From: Streptomyces scopuliridis RB72
GTDB taxonomy: Bacteria > Actinomycetota > Actinomycetes > Streptomycetales > Streptomycetaceae
NCBI RefSeq assembly: GCF_000718095.1
Contig: NZ_JOEI01000027.1
Span: 1 to 64,000 of the forward strand
Length of the DNA: 64,000 nucleotides
Reading direction: 5' to 3'
Both the position numbers and the translations under genes were made by a program. The notes beneath the pieces are model-generated. The model was given only the letters and a program-made list of their open reading frames with translations. It ran no database searches and was not told where the DNA came from. Below, piece after piece: positions 63,211-64,000 of the stretch. The first letter of the stretch is position 1. Each line of letters begins with the position of its first letter.

Positions 63211-64000
63211 TCAGGTGGCGGGGCGCAGGCGCAGGCCCTGCATTCCGCCGTCGACCGGGAGCGCCGTGCCGGTGACGGCGGCGGCGGCCGGGCTGGCGAG
63301 ATAGGCGACGGCGGCGGCGACCTCGTCCGCGCCGACCAGCCGTCCCGTGGGCTGGCGCGCTTCGAGGGCGGCGCGTTCGGCCGCGGGGTCCTGGGCCTGG
63401 TCGAGCAGTCTGCCGACCCAGGGCGTATCGGCGGTACCGGGGTTGACGCAGTTGACGCGGATGCCCTCGCGGACATGGTCGGCGGCCATCGCCAGGGTCA
63501 GCGAGAGGACCGCGCCCTTGCTGGCGCTGTACAGGGCGCGCTGGGGCAGCCCCGCGGTGGCGGCGATCGAGCAGGTCTGGGTGATCGAGACGCAGCCGGG
63601 CCGCTCGGTTGCCGAGCGGCGCAGATGGGGCACGGCATGCCGGGCCGTGCGGACCATGCCGAGGACATTGATGTCGAGGACCCGCAGCCACTCCTCGTCG
63701 GGGTTGTCCACGACGGTGCCGATGGCGCCGATCCCCGCGTTGGAGACGACCGTGTGCAGCCCGCCGAGCTCCTCGGCCGCCGCGTCCACGGCCGCCCGTA
63801 CCGCCGCGTCGTCGGTGACATCGGCGGTGAGGGTCAGCGTTCCGGCGGGCGCTCCGGCGCAGTCGCGGTCCAGTACGGCGACCCTCGCGCCCCGGGCGAG
63901 CAGCAGCGTCGCGACGGCCGCCCCGATCCCCGAGGCGCCACCGGTCACCAGCGCGCCGAGCCCCTCGAAATCCCTTACCCGTGCTGCCTCAACGGCGGTC
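63211..64000 (-). CDS. Short-chain dehydrogenase/reductase (5' end at the window edge)
   Basis: Classical SDR with TGGASGIG, SNAG and the catalytic YSASK, ending with a VDGG turn. The frame stays open to the right edge, reading TAVEAARVRDFEGLGAL before the cofactor motif. The last window base could be the G of an ATG, giving about 263 residues. In a sugar operon it probably oxidises a sugar or deoxy-keto sugar acid, as in fucose- or rhamnose-type oxidative pathways. This is inference only. Confidence 0.85.
   Translation of the reverse strand, partial: TAVEAARVRDFEGLGALVTGGASGIGAAVATLLLARGARVAVLDRDCAGAPAGTLTLTADVTDDAAVRAAVDAAAEELGGLHTVVSNAGIGAIGTVVDNPDEEWLRVLDINVLGMVRTARHAVPHLRRSATERPGCVSITQTCSIAATAGLPQRALYSASKGAVLSLTLAMAADHVREGIRVNCVNPGTADTPWVGRLLDQAQDPAAERAALEARQPTGRLVGADEVAAAVAYLASPAAAAVTGTALPVDGGMQGLRLRPAT

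Overview
The window is chromosomal DNA of a Streptomyces. The evidence is very high G+C with almost all-G/C third codon positions, frequent GTG starts, and a gene order that, from memory, follows S. coelicolor around SCO1611-SCO1661. The core also matches the actinobacterial block known in Mycobacterium tuberculosis as Rv2092c-Rv2119 (helY, tatC, tatA, pafC, pafB, pafA, prcA, prcB, pup, dop, mpa/arc, trmI, RecB-like nuclease). I see no tRNA, rRNA, CRISPR array, prophage or insertion sequence.

Left part (1-16 kb). A gamma-glutamyl amine or ethanolamine utilisation locus comes first: GlnA4-type glutamine-synthetase homologue, aldehyde dehydrogenase and SDR on the minus strand, with a FadR-type regulator, an APC permease of the ethanolamine-permease type and a class-C26 gamma-glutamyl hydrolase on the plus strand. 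The two promoters around the regulator carry dyads of the same geometry (GGT-N10-ACC). Next are a divergent LysR/TDT-transporter pair with a dyad-rich operator, an XRE-cupin regulator, and an osmoprotectant ABC transporter whose permease is fused to two tandem substrate-binding domains. A stand-alone 5'-3' exonuclease and an iron-box-controlled siderophore-interacting protein follow.

Middle part (16-46 kb). A PadR/DrrA/DrrB-type ABC exporter module, a photolyase and a membrane-anchored molybdopterin oxidoreductase precede the conserved housekeeping block. That block holds the HelY helicase, a lipid kinase, TatC/TatA, two small proteins, PafC/PafB, two FKBP isomerases, PafA, the proteasome subunits PrcA/PrcB, Pup, Dop, the Arc ATPase, a ferredoxin, TrmI, a site-2 protease and an Fe-S PD-(D/E)XK nuclease. 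A LacI regulator and a divergent MFS exporter sit between prcA and pafA. The MFS gene ends 9 nt before pafA on the same strand.

Right part (46-64 kb). An orphan NarL-type response regulator, an orphan family-5 lipoprotein, a HAD phosphatase with a nested stem-loop leader, metH, the glycerol regulon gylR-glpF-glpK-glpD, and a FadR regulator with a perfect palindromic operator. A ribose-type sugar ABC operon (permease, ATPase, binding protein, SDR) runs leftwards and off the right edge. Most convergent junctions and operon ends carry strong hairpins, listed as terminators.

The content is mainly core Streptomyces biology. I found no clearly new defence or mobile system. The points that most deserve a second look are the paired FadR dyads, the MFS-pafA coupling, the HAD leader structure, the duplicated 12-mer at gylR/glpF and the degenerate second ATPase site in the sugar transporter.
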